A stretch of DNA of 64,000 nt from Eucalyptus grandis (taxonomy: Eukaryota; Streptophyta; Magnoliopsida; Myrtales; Myrtaceae), in the NCBI RefSeq assembly GCF_016545825.1, contig NC_052616.1, positions 11,098,001 through 11,162,000 of the forward strand, in the 5' to 3' direction. Positions 45,210 through 58,700 of the stretch are shown one piece after another. Made by a program: the position numbers and the translations under genes. Each line of letters begins with the position of its first letter. Within the stretch, counting starts at the first letter, position 1. The notes below the pieces were generated by a model, which did no database searches, was not told the origin of the DNA, and was given only the letters and a program-made list of their open reading frames with translations.

Positions 45210-48200
45210 ATGTCGACTTCCGACAACGAGGACGAGAGCCTGGCCAATTTCCTTGAGTCCGAGATCCTCTCCGAGGTGGAAACCCGACCCTCGTCCGTTT
45301 CAGTTCGCTCCAATTTCCGATTTTTCGCCCTCAATTTCGAATCTTTAGATCAATTCGATCCGATTTCCATTTTTTTTTCCCTCAGGAAAGCGCCGATGCG
45401 GCTGAGTCGGTGGCGAAGCGGCAGCGTCCGGGAGGAGAAGGACCGCCGGAGGGGGGAGGAGGCGACGGCGGGAATGCGGTCTCGTTGAGGTTCGACACTG
45501 GGATTCTGAGCAAGATACCTCCCGAGCTGTTCCCTAACATCCTCAAATTTCTGTCATCCGAGGTCTAATTTTCTTTCCTCGTGATTCCTTATCCGTAGCG
45601 ACCTTTGCGCATTGCTTGTTTCTGTCTTCCTTCATCTGGGGCTGATTGAGAATGGGGAATGGTGTTGCAGGATCTCATGGCGTGCTCGATGGCGTGCAAG
45701 TCCCTGAATTACGCAGCGTCCGATGAATCCTTGTGGCGCCGACTGTGAGTGCCTCCTTCGAATTCTGTCTTTCTTTCAATTTTCGATTTTTAATTTTTCT
45801 GCCGCAATCATATCAACATGCAAAGTTTTGTTTTTTTTTTTTTATTCCCTTTCCCTATGTTATTTCTTGGGGTGCAATCTCTTTTTCCCCTGTTTTTTTG
45901 CGTTCTTCCTTTGCTTTGGTTGTTCTTCTTGAAGTTTTAATCTTTTTGTTTTTCTTCGAGAAGAGAAATCAGATAAAGGTCATCTTTTTTAAATTTGAAA
46001 ATGAAGGTATTTTTGGGTTCTTTGACTTTGGCCAGCCTAGAGTCCTAGGCATTGCCACCCATCCGTGTCCTGCAAGTCTGCAGCGGATGGAAGAGTTTAT
46101 TTGACTGCGCCAGTGGGTTGAATGTTCCATCCGGAAGCTAGTCATCTGACCAGTATCTTCTAACTGTGTTAATTGGTCAATGGCTCAGGTCGAAAGATTT
46201 TCTTTTTTTCCTTTTTTCCTTTTAACATTGGAAACTATCCTGTTAAAAGAGTAAAGCGGGATGGATGAAGTGGATAAATGCGATGGTCTTTTGAGTTTGT
46301 TTTGTTCTTGCTGTTCCTTTCCTATGTTTACATGCTTGATCTGATCTCTGGCTTTCACTTGACGTATCGAGTTCTTTCAGGTACCGAATTCGGTGGGGTC
46401 TGCTGCCACCTACTAATAAGATACGACAATGCGCTTGGAAGAAGCTCTATATCCAGGTACACAGCCATTCTTTTTTATCATGATGCCTACTGAGTCTAAG
46501 TATTGCTACTTCTTTCTCAGTTTGCTCTATTGCTCTCAATCCTCTCTATGTTCACTAACTGTCAACATAACCTCTGTTGTTCATCATAGTTGCTAACTTC
46601 ATCTCCTTGTCTAGATTTATTCATGTATTAGGAAAATCGTTCATTTCATTTTTCAAAAAAGTTGAGTCAGTCCATTCACCCTTTCCTAAATCAGAGCTTT
46701 GATATGTTTTCAAAATTTAAACTGCCATGAGGAATTCTGAGCCTGTGTCATGAATAATGTGATGGTTTTGTGTCTTGGCTTTGTAACAATTATCTATTAT
46801 AGGTAGGCAACGCTTGAATTAAAGAAAGGTAGAGCGGGCTTCTAGTTGCTCTGCTTGGATTGGCATGGCTGTCCCCCTTTGCTGGTGAGGTTATTATTAT
46901 TTTTTCAATTGACATGTGTGCACTGGTGGAGCTGGTTTTTTCTTTGTCTTCCCGAGAAAGCTGGTAAGATGGTGAGATGAGAAGATTTTAGTTCAGTCTT
47001 CGGAACCAAGATCAGGTGTAAATTAATTCCAATAGAAAGGCTGACTTTGCTTGGCCATGAAACTCCAGAAGATATGACCTGTTCAGACACTTGTGTGGTC
47101 ACTGACCTCACTTTGTGGCTCTGAAGACGGAAGTAATATCGGTGAAAGAGAGGCATCAAAGATCTTGACTTTGTATATGGTTGCTTTGGTCCCAAGCAAG
47201 GTGGTGAGTTGGGTGACAGTGCTGTAGGATGCCAATAGATACTGTGATGTGTGTTCTATTCTCTGGAGTTCAATGGAGCAAAAGGATTTTCAGTATCCAT
47301 ACAATCTGCCAGAGTAGGTTGCTGCTGTTCCTTGGTAATAGTGCTTGCCCTTTGTTATTGGTAGGATGGCAGGTGCCCTTGGTTTAGGATGGGATAAAGC
47401 AAGCATGCTGACAGAAGAAAATTGGAAATTGGGGGAGTAGGAACCAGACAAAATAAGGCTAAAAGTTGTGCAACAAAACGAGAATTGCTTGTAGACTTGT
47501 CTAGTAAAGAATCAGTGGTTGATTTTTTCAGTCAGTATGTCTTCACGGTTCGTGACATGGTAAAAGATGTCCAGAGAAGTGAATAAACAGTGACATGGCT
47601 ATAGATATTCTGCTAGTCTGCTTCTCTAAAGCAAGATGCAGGATGATAGTCACTCACAGCATAAAGGCCAATGTAAACCATAAATGCTAAGAGAGATGAG
47701 AATAAAGAAGTCAAGAAATTTAAATTTTGATTGACATTCATCTGATGACAGTTTTAAATATGTCAACTGTGATAGTTTCTAACATAAGGGAGTAAGCCAC
47801 TTATAACATCTAGTAGGGGGCTCTTTAGTATGATTTAAGATAGAGGTATTAGAGATGTGTAAGTGTTAGATAATACAGTGGATGCTATGTTGAATTGAGA
47901 GGAGATTGACAAATTACAATGCCTTTATCATTCATCTTTCAGATGATCAGTTTCGAAACTTCTGAGTACACATGTTGTTCTTGATTATTTATGTTGTTTA
48001 TACTAGGCAGATGGTCTTTAACCTGGCCAATCGCACTGCACTTGTTCAGTTGCTTCTCTGATTTTTGGTTCTCTGATTTGATTTGATTGTGTATATTTAC
48101 ATGGTTGCAGCGTGATGAAGAGGATATGAATGAACTTGTCAGAAATTGCCCAGCAGAGTTTAAAGAATACTACATCCAAATGCAAGCTGCAAAGAGAAGC

Positions 48201-49525
48201 CAGGCACCTCTTCCTTCACAGGTAAATGGGCTTGCTTTTTGTAAGGATTCTTCATTGTGATGATATTACAGGTCAAAGGTTAGATCTGTTGGAATTTTGT
48301 ATAAATTGGTGCCAGTGCTATAGCTTGTTCAAACCTTGACTGGATTTCTTCCAGAAAGCAGATTGTTGGGTAGAAGTGCACTTGGTGTCTTCTGATGTGA
48401 CTTTCACGTTTAGTTCTTTAGCTTTATACTAATAATATCCTGGTTGATCCTTTTCATTTTTGCATTACAATCGTTATGAAGTTATGGAAACTAGTCGAAG
48501 GAAAAAGACTTGATGGTTGCTGCTTTTGTGGCTCTTATTTGTAAACGTTTTTTTGCTTGAGATTTAATCCTGACTAGCATTACTGCACTATTATTCTTGA
48601 CCTAGCAATTATGATCAACATGCTTTACTAGAGTTACTTTCCTTGAAATATTCCAAGCAGTACCACATATGTTTCTGGTTTGCTCAAGGTCTTGTGGTTT
48701 CATCCTTCTAATTTCACATGCATGTTTGCTTCTGAAGGTGAAAGATGATCGGATAATTCTTGATAAGACAGTTGCTGATCAAGTGTCTTTGTGGAAAAGC
48801 AGCAAAGGGTTCACTGATGCATTGGTTCTGGACCATGTTTGTTCAGGAGAAACGTGTTCTTATCACCAAATTGGTGATGTCTTTGTTTGTGAGAAGACTG
48901 GAAATGTTCATGGTAAAGTACTTTAATTGCTAACAATGACAAGTCTCTTTAGTATATCCAATTTATAATGTGTCGTGCAGGAATGTCTTTCCTAATGAGG
49001 TTTCCTTCATCATTGTCTTTTCATTCAGTATGCGATGAGACGTGCAGAGAAACTGTTATGGATCCTGCCAATGAGCTCTTGGTTTGCAAAATATCTGGAC
49101 ACTGTTTAGATAGGTTGCTGTCAGCTGCTGAAATGGAGACCGATGCCGTGAGTAGAACGTCTTCTTTCAACACTCAAATTTCTTAAAACAGAATCGTTCT
49201 TTTTTCTATCTAGCCAGGATCACAAAACTAACAGCTAGCATTTGTCGTTCTCGTAGAGTGAAATCTTTGAGGTAACTGATTTTTTTTGCTTTTTCACATG
49301 AAAAATTTCAGGAGCAGCAGCAAGGTGGTGTGACAGATGAAGCTGAACCATTCATGGGATCTGGTCGATTTGGTAACTAGTTAACCATTTCCTTTCTCTT
49401 TTATCGTTAGCTATGGTCGACATGTGCCTCACACTTCATGCTTGTGTCTCGCAGCACGAGCTTATGTCTTGGGATATAATTGCGCCGACGAAAGAGAATT
49501 AGATGCTGTGTTGAGGTTTTGCTGA
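45210..49525 (+). CDS. SKIP31: F-box protein SKIP31 (9 exons, 309 aa)
   Basis: Exons are 45210-45275, 45386-45562, 45671-45744, 46381-46456, 48111-48221, 48738-48912, 49029-49147, 49312-49372 and 49455-49525 (930 nt). All junctions are GT-AG and in phase. SKIP31 is an SKP1-interacting F-box protein expected to act as substrate adaptor in an SCF ubiquitin ligase. The N-terminus [20 protein letters not shown] is acidic and followed by a Gly-rich linker. The F-box starts at about residue 66 ([20 protein letters not shown]) and continues to ESLWRRLYRIRWG. The C-terminal half contains a conserved cysteine-rich segment ([29 protein letters not shown]), suggesting a zinc-binding fold that I infer only from spacing. 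The C-terminus is [16 protein letters not shown]. Intron 4 is 1.65 kb. The gene is head-to-head with the WAT1-related transporter and convergent with XEG113. Confidence 0.92.
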
Positions 49526-50268
49526 GTTTTGGGGATGGGATGTATATGGTTTTGCAGGTCAGCAAAACTGTTTTAAGTGTTCGTCCATTTGAATAGTTTA
49601 TGCCAGCCAAGTCTGTATAGTTATATCTAAAATAATATTATTAGATGACAGAAAATTTATTTAGGGTTTTTACCGGCTCTCATCGTGTAATCTGGTTGGA
49701 TAGATATTAACATCTCTATGGAAAATGTTTTTTTTTGGTAAAAATGTTGTTAAAGGTTTCCCCTGATATTTTTACTGGTGATTTCTGGATTCACCATTAA
49801 CCATTTCGCTTGTGGAGCATAATTATACTGTTTACGCCTATGTTTCTTTGTGTTAGCTTCTGCTTTTGGACATCGATTTATCCCTCACTGGTTCATTAGC
49901 CAAAATCCTTCTCGATCATCTTGAGTCATGATGAGAGCTTGGGGGCAGATAACTGATGTTTGCATACCTTCAGTGATCTCTTTTTACTGTCATTGTCCAC
50001 ACGCTTATGTGAAGTTGGATTTACACACCTTATTGATACATGTATTTAGTTGAATTTTAAAAAAAAATACTGAAAAATGAACAGCAGAACATGCACTCTT
50101 GACACTTCAAAGGCTGCACGGAATGAATGTCCTTTCTGTTTATCTGAACCGTTCACCTTTTCATAGTGGCTACACCTATACATTACATTTTTTAAACTAG
50201 CTTTTACTTAGAAGCGTGACTTAGGTTAATTTAGCTATTCGAGTGGATTGTAAGCTTCATGCATCGTG

Positions 50269-50376
50269 CAATCTGATTTCTTCACATTGAACAGACTGGA
50301 GCTTTGCTTTGATTATTGCACACAATCTGATTTCTTCACATTGAACAGACTCAAGCTTTGCTTCGATTATTGCACA
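50269..50376 (+). repeat. Two tandem 54-bp copies
   Basis: The unit CAATCTGATTTCTTCACATT...GATTATTGCACA occurs at 50269-50322 and 50323-50376 with about three differences. Confidence 0.9.
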
Positions 50377-50429
50377 TCAAGCCTTTAAGCTTCTCGAAAA
50401 TAGATTTGGAACATAACAAAAAAGAAAAA

Positions 50430-50966
50430 AAATGTTTCTTTGTTTTCAAGAATAACTTTAGAATCAAGTCAAACATTTTTCTTTTTTCTTTTTTTAATCT
50501 TTTCTTTTCTTCTTTTCCTTGACCAGGAGCCAACCAGGTTAGGTTCGGCAAGCTCACCTGGAACCTCGCTAGGCTAGGGCGATTGGTTGGGCGAGGTCGA
50601 GCCTCATCAATGGCCAGGCGAGCCTCACCCACATTTGGCGAGGCTTCCGCTTGCTTGCCGAACCTCGCCAAGCTAGGTGCCGATGGGCGGCTAGGAAGAA
50701 GAAGAGGAGAAGAAAAAGACAAAAAAGAGAAGAGAAGCGAAAGAGAAAAATATGATAAAAGTACTAAAAAATTAAAAGATAATCTAAGTCACAAAAAAAA
50801 AATTAACACTCGTACCAAATACATTGATATTCTAGAAATAGAAATTTTAGACGGTTATCAAATGTCTTAAAATGTTTAGCAACTCGTATAGAGAACAAAA
50901 TCAAAATGAATTATTTTTGAGCAGAAATTATTTTTGGAAACATAATGATTACCAAACACACCCTAA
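50430..50966. mobile_element. Repeat element with pyrimidine arm, GC core and purine arm
   Basis: A pyrimidine tract (50478-50518), a GC core with repeated GGCGAGG/CCTCGCC words (50520-50693) and a purine tract (50694-50755) are followed by AT-rich DNA. The right edge ATGATTACCAAACACACCCTAA is a typical MITE terminus. The left terminus was not identified. The layout matches the elements at 16142-17399 and 24781-25617. Confidence 0.5.
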
Positions 50967-51573
50967 AAGGACTAAATCTAAAAATGTCAAAATAAGTGCT
51001 GGATAAGCATCTCTGAAGGGAGGATAGATTACATCATCCTAAGAAGATAAAAGAAGCATTCAAAGCCATTGGTGAACAATAGATCATCATCAGAGCAGAT
51101 AAAACTGACAACACCTTGTGTGTAAATATTCACTACCTAGGTTTGAAGCACCAGTTTATATTAGAGAGGCTGGTACTGAAAGGTGAGAACGAATACATAC
51201 GCTTTATTAGCAGATGCCATTTTGTAATTGAACCAAACATCATGCTAGGTATCTGCTATTGTAAAAAAAATTAAAAAAAAAAAAAAAGAAAAAAAGTTGA
51301 GCCCTAGCAAAAGGCTATGCGGTTACAATTCTCTGGAATTCCCCATTACTCTTCTTCTCAGGAGCCATTAGGCTCACAGAGTGTCAAAATTCCTACTTCT
51401 AATCTTGTATAATGAGGAAAATCCTTAACTTGCGTCTGCCATTGACTTCTACATGGAAGTGACTTTTGGGATTTGTGTACGTTTACATTCTGCCAGTTTG
51501 ACGACTAACAGAGTCAACCTGGAAGTCATACTTTTTTAGGCATCAACCTCGATTCAAGTCGTGTGGTTAGGCC

Positions 51574-54500
51574 TCACCAAGGTGGGTGATCGTCAGCTGA
51601 AGTTTGAGGTGGCACAGGCTTCCAACCAGGTTTCTCGTCCCAGTACATGTCATAATATATATGGCCCGGCACATGATCCACAGTGCAGCACCAGATTCCC
51701 ACATATCGTTTGACACGATTCCTAAATCTTTCTTCCGTTTTCTGACCAATTTACGCAACAGCATCAGGAAGAGAGTAAAATGTTGCAAATGAGACCACAA
51801 TTGCAAGACAAAAGGGCGAATATAGATTAATTCTTACCTGGTCAGTAAAACCTTCAAAAGCATCTTGCATGGAAGAGAACTGAATAACTTTGATGTCCTT
51901 AAAGGAGGAGAACGCTGTCTTCAGCTGTACATTTAAACGTGATATTAGTCATGTTCGCTCATTACTGAAGCTCCAATACACAGTTCACCATCTTCATTTT
52001 GGATTAACTTAGAATTACACACAGCTTTCTGAAGATAAGACACGGAGAGAAACATAATAAAAACAAAAAATCATTAAACAGCACTAGATGGCGTCTCTGC
52101 AAACTATGGTTCAAAAAAACAATTGGATTTCCAAGAAGTTAGGGTGGGGAGAAAAAGAACTCCAAAGCTCACCCAAGAAGGTGGTATGCACAAACAGAGT
52201 CGTAATTGTTTCAAGAAATATCAAAGGAAATTGGAGGTTGCCAATGACTATCTTATTACCGTTTCTTCGTTGCTGCGCTTTGGTAATCTGATCATTCCTG
52301 GAGAGCTGGTGCTATTGGTTACTTGACAATCTTTTGTTCCTCCTTGACATAACTTAACATCAAGCCAAGATTCTTTTACCTGGCAAAGCAAAACACAATG
52401 ATTTACACTGGAACTAACTGATCGGGAGATGCCTTGCAAATGGTCTTCCTTTACCTGTTTGGGCATTGATGGATTGTCAAGGAGAGAATACTCCCTAATG
52501 TTGATTCCTGGGCCAAATTCATCCTCCGGCATTTCTTTTAACATGACATTGACCTGTTGTGCAGTAGCTATGGATTACTCAAACACATTATGCTTGATTT
52601 ACCATCTTGCTATCTTAACCATGGAGAAAAACTCATTCCAGAATCCAAGATGTTCATTGAATAAAGTAAATTCTACCAAATAACAGTTCACCCAACCAAA
52701 AAACTTCCAAGTGTGCTAAAGCCAGCAATGTCAAGCATAACAAAGAGGAAATACAGTTGAAAAGAGAAAGGGATAAAAACAGAGCGGACATGTGGAAACC
52801 TAAGCAAAGAAGCAAACAAACGGACTGTCCTTTTTTTCTTTTAATTAACAAGAACACCAACGAAATGGACTGTCCTTGAAACAGAAGGTACAAAAATGGG
52901 ACCAATGAGGTGGAAGACATTAAGATAAAGAGTTTTTGCTTGTTTTACCACTGCAGGATCCTTACAAACGATCTCCAAAGCTCCACTGAAGAGGAGAATA
53001 TTCAAGATTTTTCATTTGTCAAGGCAGAAATTTAGGAACTCAATGCACAGGAACTATAGAGTATGGACTACCTAACAACTGGAAGAGAGAACCAAGAAGA
53101 AATAAAAATTAATTGATTGGGTTCACAGGATCCAAGTCCTGTTACTTGCAGGGACACTTACAGAAATGATCATGACCAAGTAAAACATGTAGGGGATTGT
53201 GGGATACCTCAAATACGTGGTCCAAAGGGCATATAAATGGCAGCCTCGTCATAGATCCCTCCAGAAACCCTGGGTGAGGAAACCACAGCCTGTCCAATCT
53301 ACACCATAGTGGAGGCATAATCTGGCAAACACAAGAGATGAATACTCAGCCAAAATCTAAATGACCATCCAGTAATTGTAGTTGAAAATCAGTTGCATTG
53401 ATTAAAAAAATTCAATAAACTAAAGTCCACCTAGAGTGGTAAGTTATGCCAAATAATAACAAACTTAAGTGGACTCACTCGAAGTGCTCCTCTTCTTTCT
53501 CTAGGTTTAAAATCTCTCACGATAATGGAAACAAACACAAATGATAGTGAATGATTGTGAACTTCCTCACCAGTGTACGGTTTAACACCAAAGAGATTGC
53601 GAGTGCCGTCCTTATTTGTTTCATCTGAATAAACAATTAGGCCATGTAAGGGGTCAATTAAAATGTTCCGATAAATGACAGAATATAGTAGGTTAGTTTA
53701 GCCTCACCTGATAATTGATCAGAGTAAAATGTGTGTCAATGGTATGGTCTCCATCCAGTAATAAACTCTTCGGAATAGACGGCTTAAATGATAAGAAACC
53801 TCCTGCAATAAGTAAGTCCCTTGAAAAAATCAGTTACACCTTACTTTGGAAAGAGGTCATTTCGCATGCCCATGCATCAAATAAATAAACTCATAATATC
53901 ACTTTGTGAATGAACTTAGCCTCAAGTTGGCTTCAATTATTATTTTTTCCTTAGACTGAATATTGCGCGTGCTAGGTTTCAAAATGCTTCATTTAATTAG
54001 GCAAAAAACAGAGGTCGAAAGTGAAACTATTCTGGCTTCACAGACATCACAGGGGATGATTCATTTCATAGATAGGTGCCCACAAAAGTAACCAAGTTTG
54101 CAAATTTGGACAGAAAGGTGGATATGTCACTATTTTTATTTTTATTTTGTGGGAAAATAAGTTGTATTATTTTAGATGGAAGGAATCTTCATATGCTAAA
54201 CCAACCAGCTTACTGAATACTTGCACTGTTCATACCAAAATAAATAAATAAATAAATAAATCCAAAAAGATCATTACTTTATCGCAAATGATTTACACTG
54301 CTAGCTAAAGAAACTAAATTCAGCTTCAACTCGTCATTGAAATTTCACCAGAATGGTAAAGATGATAAAACAAAGGAAACATTCACCATGACATCTGATA
54401 TTTCTCTCAGTTACTTATACAGATTTGTGCACAAAGAGTCAGACTGTATGCTATAAAGTGTCCCAGCAATGGACATTAGAACAGTATGTCACTAACACCC

Positions 54501-57500
54501 AAAGAAGTTTGAAAGATTGCGAATACCCTACAAATTCGAGTGTCAGTTGAGTAAACAGATGCTTGCACATTGCAAAGTTATTGTGATTAATAGGCCCATT
54601 TGGATTCCTAAGAACAACTAGGACATACATGGACCTCTCAGAGAAGCATTGAGAAAGAAAAGCATGAGGGACAAAGGGAGAAAAGTAACTTAACAACTCG
54701 GAGAGAATCTGGTCTATCTGGCTATCTAATAAGCATCATGCAGCATGAAATGGTCACTTAACAATATGTTGGGCTGTTAATCACCTGGTGCGTCATAATA
54801 CTCCGGTGGATCATAGAATACCATTGCCTCTCGCAAGCGGTGACGTTTCCCTTCAGTGCCTGCATACTGGAACGTGGTATGCACTGCATATGGCTGTAAC
54901 CTGAGCTGTTGATACATTGCCTGCAAACGGACATAAATTTTTCAATAAAAGGTTGGATTGCATGATAGATTCTATGTGTGCTTCATCCTTACTAAAGAGG
55001 GGGAAAAAGGATACAACATAGGATATTGCGTCTTACCTGGACAAAATATGTATGGCCACTGCAAAAAATGCTTGCAGGCAATACTCCCAGCTTCAGACTT
55101 CCATCAAAAGCATATACAAGTCCATCATCCCCATCAACAGATGGTCCTAACTGCCTGCGAACAATATCGTTGAAGCCATTTTGATCCCATATCTTTTCAT
55201 CAGCTAGAAGCATGTCTTTCCATTCTTTAGCCAATTTTTTGGCAGATTCTGTTGGCCTCCAGTGGAAAATTCCAATATTGTATGCTGCACCAACTGGGGG
55301 TACAAAGCAAATTCACGTCATAAGGCACCTTCAGATAGAAAATTGTGAATGTGATACAGTAGATTGTAAACAAATTTATTGCCAAATGATAGAATATTAT
55401 GCTTTGTATGCACATCAGGAGAGACAAAATTGCAGCTTGTAGTTCATCTAACAGAATGATCAGAACTGCAGATCAGTGCAAAATTTATAAATATCAATTA
55501 TGTAGATACAGAAATAATATCACTATAAGCATTTCACCCATTCACGAGGACAACCCTTCAATTCCCAAGCATTTCTTTTATGGACTTCTCAAGCATATAT
55601 CAACTCAGTGAAAATCCATACAGAGGGAAACTTTGGAAAACATTCAAGAGCATCCACTTAACAGAGAGTTTTATGCAAAGACACCTTAAATTCCACAAAC
55701 TGGCAAAGATTACTAAAATGTAACCTCATCTCCTCTTTTGGAAAAGATACACATGAACAGAAATCAAAAACTGATTCCTGGTATGATGTCAGCTCCGTAA
55801 CCAGACCGCCTAAAGCATGCTCATCTCGACAGGTATCTAAACTGAGCAATCAAGCATAAAGCCTGAAGAATGGAGTTGAAACCCAGGAAGAGAGTATTTT
55901 GCATACTTTAGTAAGAATTTTCTTCTGGTAGGTAAACATTTGTCACAGCACAGATATCTAAACATTAGTCCAGGACTGCTCATGTACTATGGCATCATGG
56001 AAGCTGATAAATTGAAATGGCAAGGAGTGAAAAGAAAGAAAAAAAATACAAATTACAGTGGGTAAGGAGTTCACCTTGCTGCCAAATATCCAGCCTGTCG
56101 TCAACAACTGTTGGTACAACTTGATCACTTGAAGTCAAAACATCTGCTTCAGGATAGCGAGCAAGATATGGAAGGGGATTCTGTTAGAGGATGAAAGTAA
56201 GTTAAGCAACAAGTATAATTATTCATCTAGACAGCATCACTAAAAAGAAAGGATCCTGTAGCACCATATTTTAAGCAGCCTATCATCATAACATATAATT
56301 AGAGGAGTCATCTACAGAATCAAGTCAAGACAAGTCAGATCCTCCTTTTCAGGTGGGATTTGCGATGTTCATTTTGAGCTACTTCTAAACTTATATTGTC
56401 CTTCTAAGATCTTGAATAAGCTTTAAGTGTCTACTCCTCAATCATGGAACTAATGGACATTGATCCACATGCTTACACTGACAAAAACCTATTTCCCTAA
56501 TCTTATCCTCATTTGAAACAGCCTTCACATTCTCATACTGCATTATATTCTCCTCATATTTTCCCTTCACCGATCAACCAGTAAAGCATCTCACAACTTT
56601 TTCTATATTTCAAATATTTGCAAGCGCCATTTCCTAACCACATTCAGCTTCAGAAACCAAAGATTGCATATAACCTTTTCAGAAGACTCCCTTTTTGAAA
56701 GATACAGGTCTCACTTCCCATTCTATTTCTACCCTGACAAAGAGCAAGGAAAGTTGTCATCCAACACCTACTTATCCTAGGTATAAATAATCCCATCCTC
56801 CCTAGATCACAAGTAAGATTTTCTGGGCTACACTCTCCCACTCAACCGCAAGTCTTCAAACTATGAGTCCTCTGTCAAGAACCGTATCACATGACCCAAT
56901 TTTGTCCACTCAACCAATATGAAAGAGGGACCTCGAATCAGACAGCACCTAGTGAGTCTATGAAATAAAAACACAAATATAACTGACATGGATATGATCT
57001 TAACAGAAACAGAAGATTGATTACTAAAAGGACCAAACTGTACCTTTAACCAAACCATATCAGTATCACACATCAATAACTCATACCCAAAGGGTAGGAT
57101 AGCATCTATGAGAATGACTTTTTCTCTCCCCATTTTATGAAATGTCGGGGAACCCCAGCCAACATCTACCGTGCTCATATGACTTCCCATGTCAAAAACT
57201 GGAATGCCTTTCCAATACAAAGCCTCCAGCAGTTTTGTGTCCATTGCGCCTGTTATAAAAGATTCAGAATGTGATTTATCTGTTGTTGTTGGCAAAATGA
57301 TGTAGGGGTGGAAAGTAAACATCAATCATAACAAATACTTAAATTTAAAATTATCACTTACCAACTAGGAGATTGTAGACATTTAAATCAGTCAAGTGCT
57401 TAACCCAAGAGAGGATAAAATCCATGAACGCATAATTGCCAAAAGTTACTATGATTACATTGTCCTTCACCCTTTGCTCTACCAATTCCTTTGTCAACCG

Positions 57501-58381
57501 AAAGGTCTTCAAAGAAGGCATTTTTGAACTCTTAGGTGGTACCCACATAGAATTTGCCAGTGCATCTCCATGCTGGCTTGAAGGTGCTGGTGCTGCTGCA
57601 CCTACTGTTGTAGCTAGGGAAGAGTTGAATGCTTGACCTGAGTGAGAATCTACATCTGAGAAAGAGCAACAGGTTAAATCCTCAGTTTAATAATTGAGGC
57701 AAAAAGAAAAACCAATGAGAGAGAGAAGTTGCCAAAACCATTGATTAGACACCAACCCATTTATGTTTGCTTCTCCAACCCAATAACTTCAATGAAAAAC
57801 ATGAAGAAATTCACTGTAACACTCCAATGAAATCTTTTGATAGCTAGCATACAACAAGGCAACAGTTTGACAGCAGATCAACCAACCATATGTCTCGGAT
57901 ATAAAAGATCTCACACGAAAATTCTTAACAGAAGAGCAAGCAACGAGCTTGAGGCGCTACGCCTACATAAACCAACCAATTGCCAAAAGAACCTCAAGCA
58001 TTCTCTAGTTGAAACTTCTAACCCGCCACAGACAACAAGATAAACAAGCAATCAACACCATTCACACAGTAGAGCAGCAGGCAAGCATACAATCGTAAAC
58101 TAATATGACCCAGAATCAGACCACACCAACAGCGACCCACCAGACGAAGCAATTCGAATAAGAGGCCAAAATGGCAGAGAGAGAGAGAGAGAAATTTCAC
58201 ATGATAGAGAGGAAGGAGAGGAGAGCCAGGAAGTGGAGTCGGGAGAAGACTTGTTGGCGGAGAAAACAGCGGAGAAGACGTATAAGGACGAGAGGACGAT
58301 GCCGGCGATCACGGTGGCGTAGATCGTCAGGAACAGCGGCCTCGAGCTCGCCACCTCCTGGCACGAATCCTTCAACCCCAT
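51574..58381 (-). CDS. XEG113: Extensin/hydroxyproline arabinosyltransferase XEG113 (GT77; 13 exons, 638 aa)
   Basis: Exons on the minus strand are 58201-58381, 57362-57655, 57044-57249, 56075-56180, 55037-55293, 54785-54920, 53708-53802, 53571-53624, 53208-53321, 52455-52553, 52260-52379, 51838-51924 and 51574-51741 (1917 nt). All are GT-AG and phase-consistent. XEG113 is a Golgi type II membrane protein of family GT77; in Arabidopsis it adds the third L-arabinofuranose to hydroxyproline-linked arabinosides of extensins. The short cytoplasmic tail MGLKDSCQEVASSRP precedes one membrane anchor (about 16-42) and a Ser/Ala-rich stem. The catalytic domain shows NVIIVTFGNYAFMDFILSW, GSHMSTVDVGWGSP and a DTD motif (about 220-222) in LLMCDTDMVW for nucleotide-sugar/metal binding, then GAAYNIGIFHWRPT. 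The conserved C-terminal region has PPLWCRLDRLWFPHPG and ends HIYYDMYWDEKPGWKPVPPQ. Length is close to the 644 aa I recall for Arabidopsis. No damage was seen. Confidence 0.94.
54238..54262. repeat. (AAAT)n microsatellite in XEG113 intron 6
   Basis: Six AAAT units lie in the intron between XEG113 exons 6 and 7. Confidence 0.85.
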
Positions 58382-58700
58382 TCCCCCGTCGCCGCCGTCA
58401 CCGAATCCCCGGCCAGCCGCGGCTCATCCCCCAACTGAAGAAGAAGAAGAAGAAGAAGAAGAAAAGGGGGAATCGAGCTAAAGCCCTAGGCGATCCAACC
58501 CATCCTCGCGAGGGCGTCTGTCAAGGTGATGGCTTTGGTGTGATGGAGAGAACCTTTGCTGGATCCCTCTTTCTGTCTCTGTCTCTCTCTAGATCGCTGG
58601 TTTGGCAGAAAAGACCAGTCCGACCGGGAAAAGTCAACTTCCATGGTTGTCTGAATCCAAATCTCTTTCTCTCTCTATCTTTCCAATTTTTTTAATGCCT
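58382..58700 (-). promoter_or_regulatory. XEG113 5' UTR and proximal promoter
   Basis: On the minus strand, upstream of the XEG113 ATG, there is a (CTT)n tract (58438-58463 as GAA on the plus strand) and a CT-rich stretch (58570-58590), both typical of plant leader regions. No clear TATA box was identified. Confidence 0.45.

Larger units (their letters stand above)
49526..51573. other. Convergent intergenic region between SKIP31 and XEG113
   Basis: This region holds both 3' UTRs, a 54-bp tandem duplication and a GC-core repeat element. At 51230-51300 there are A-rich runs. No additional gene was seen. Confidence 0.5.

Noticed and set aside
58171..58695. 174-codon Arg/Lys-rich plus-strand frame
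   Set aside because: It is antisense to XEG113 exon 1 and its leader; the basic residues come from GA and GAA repeats.
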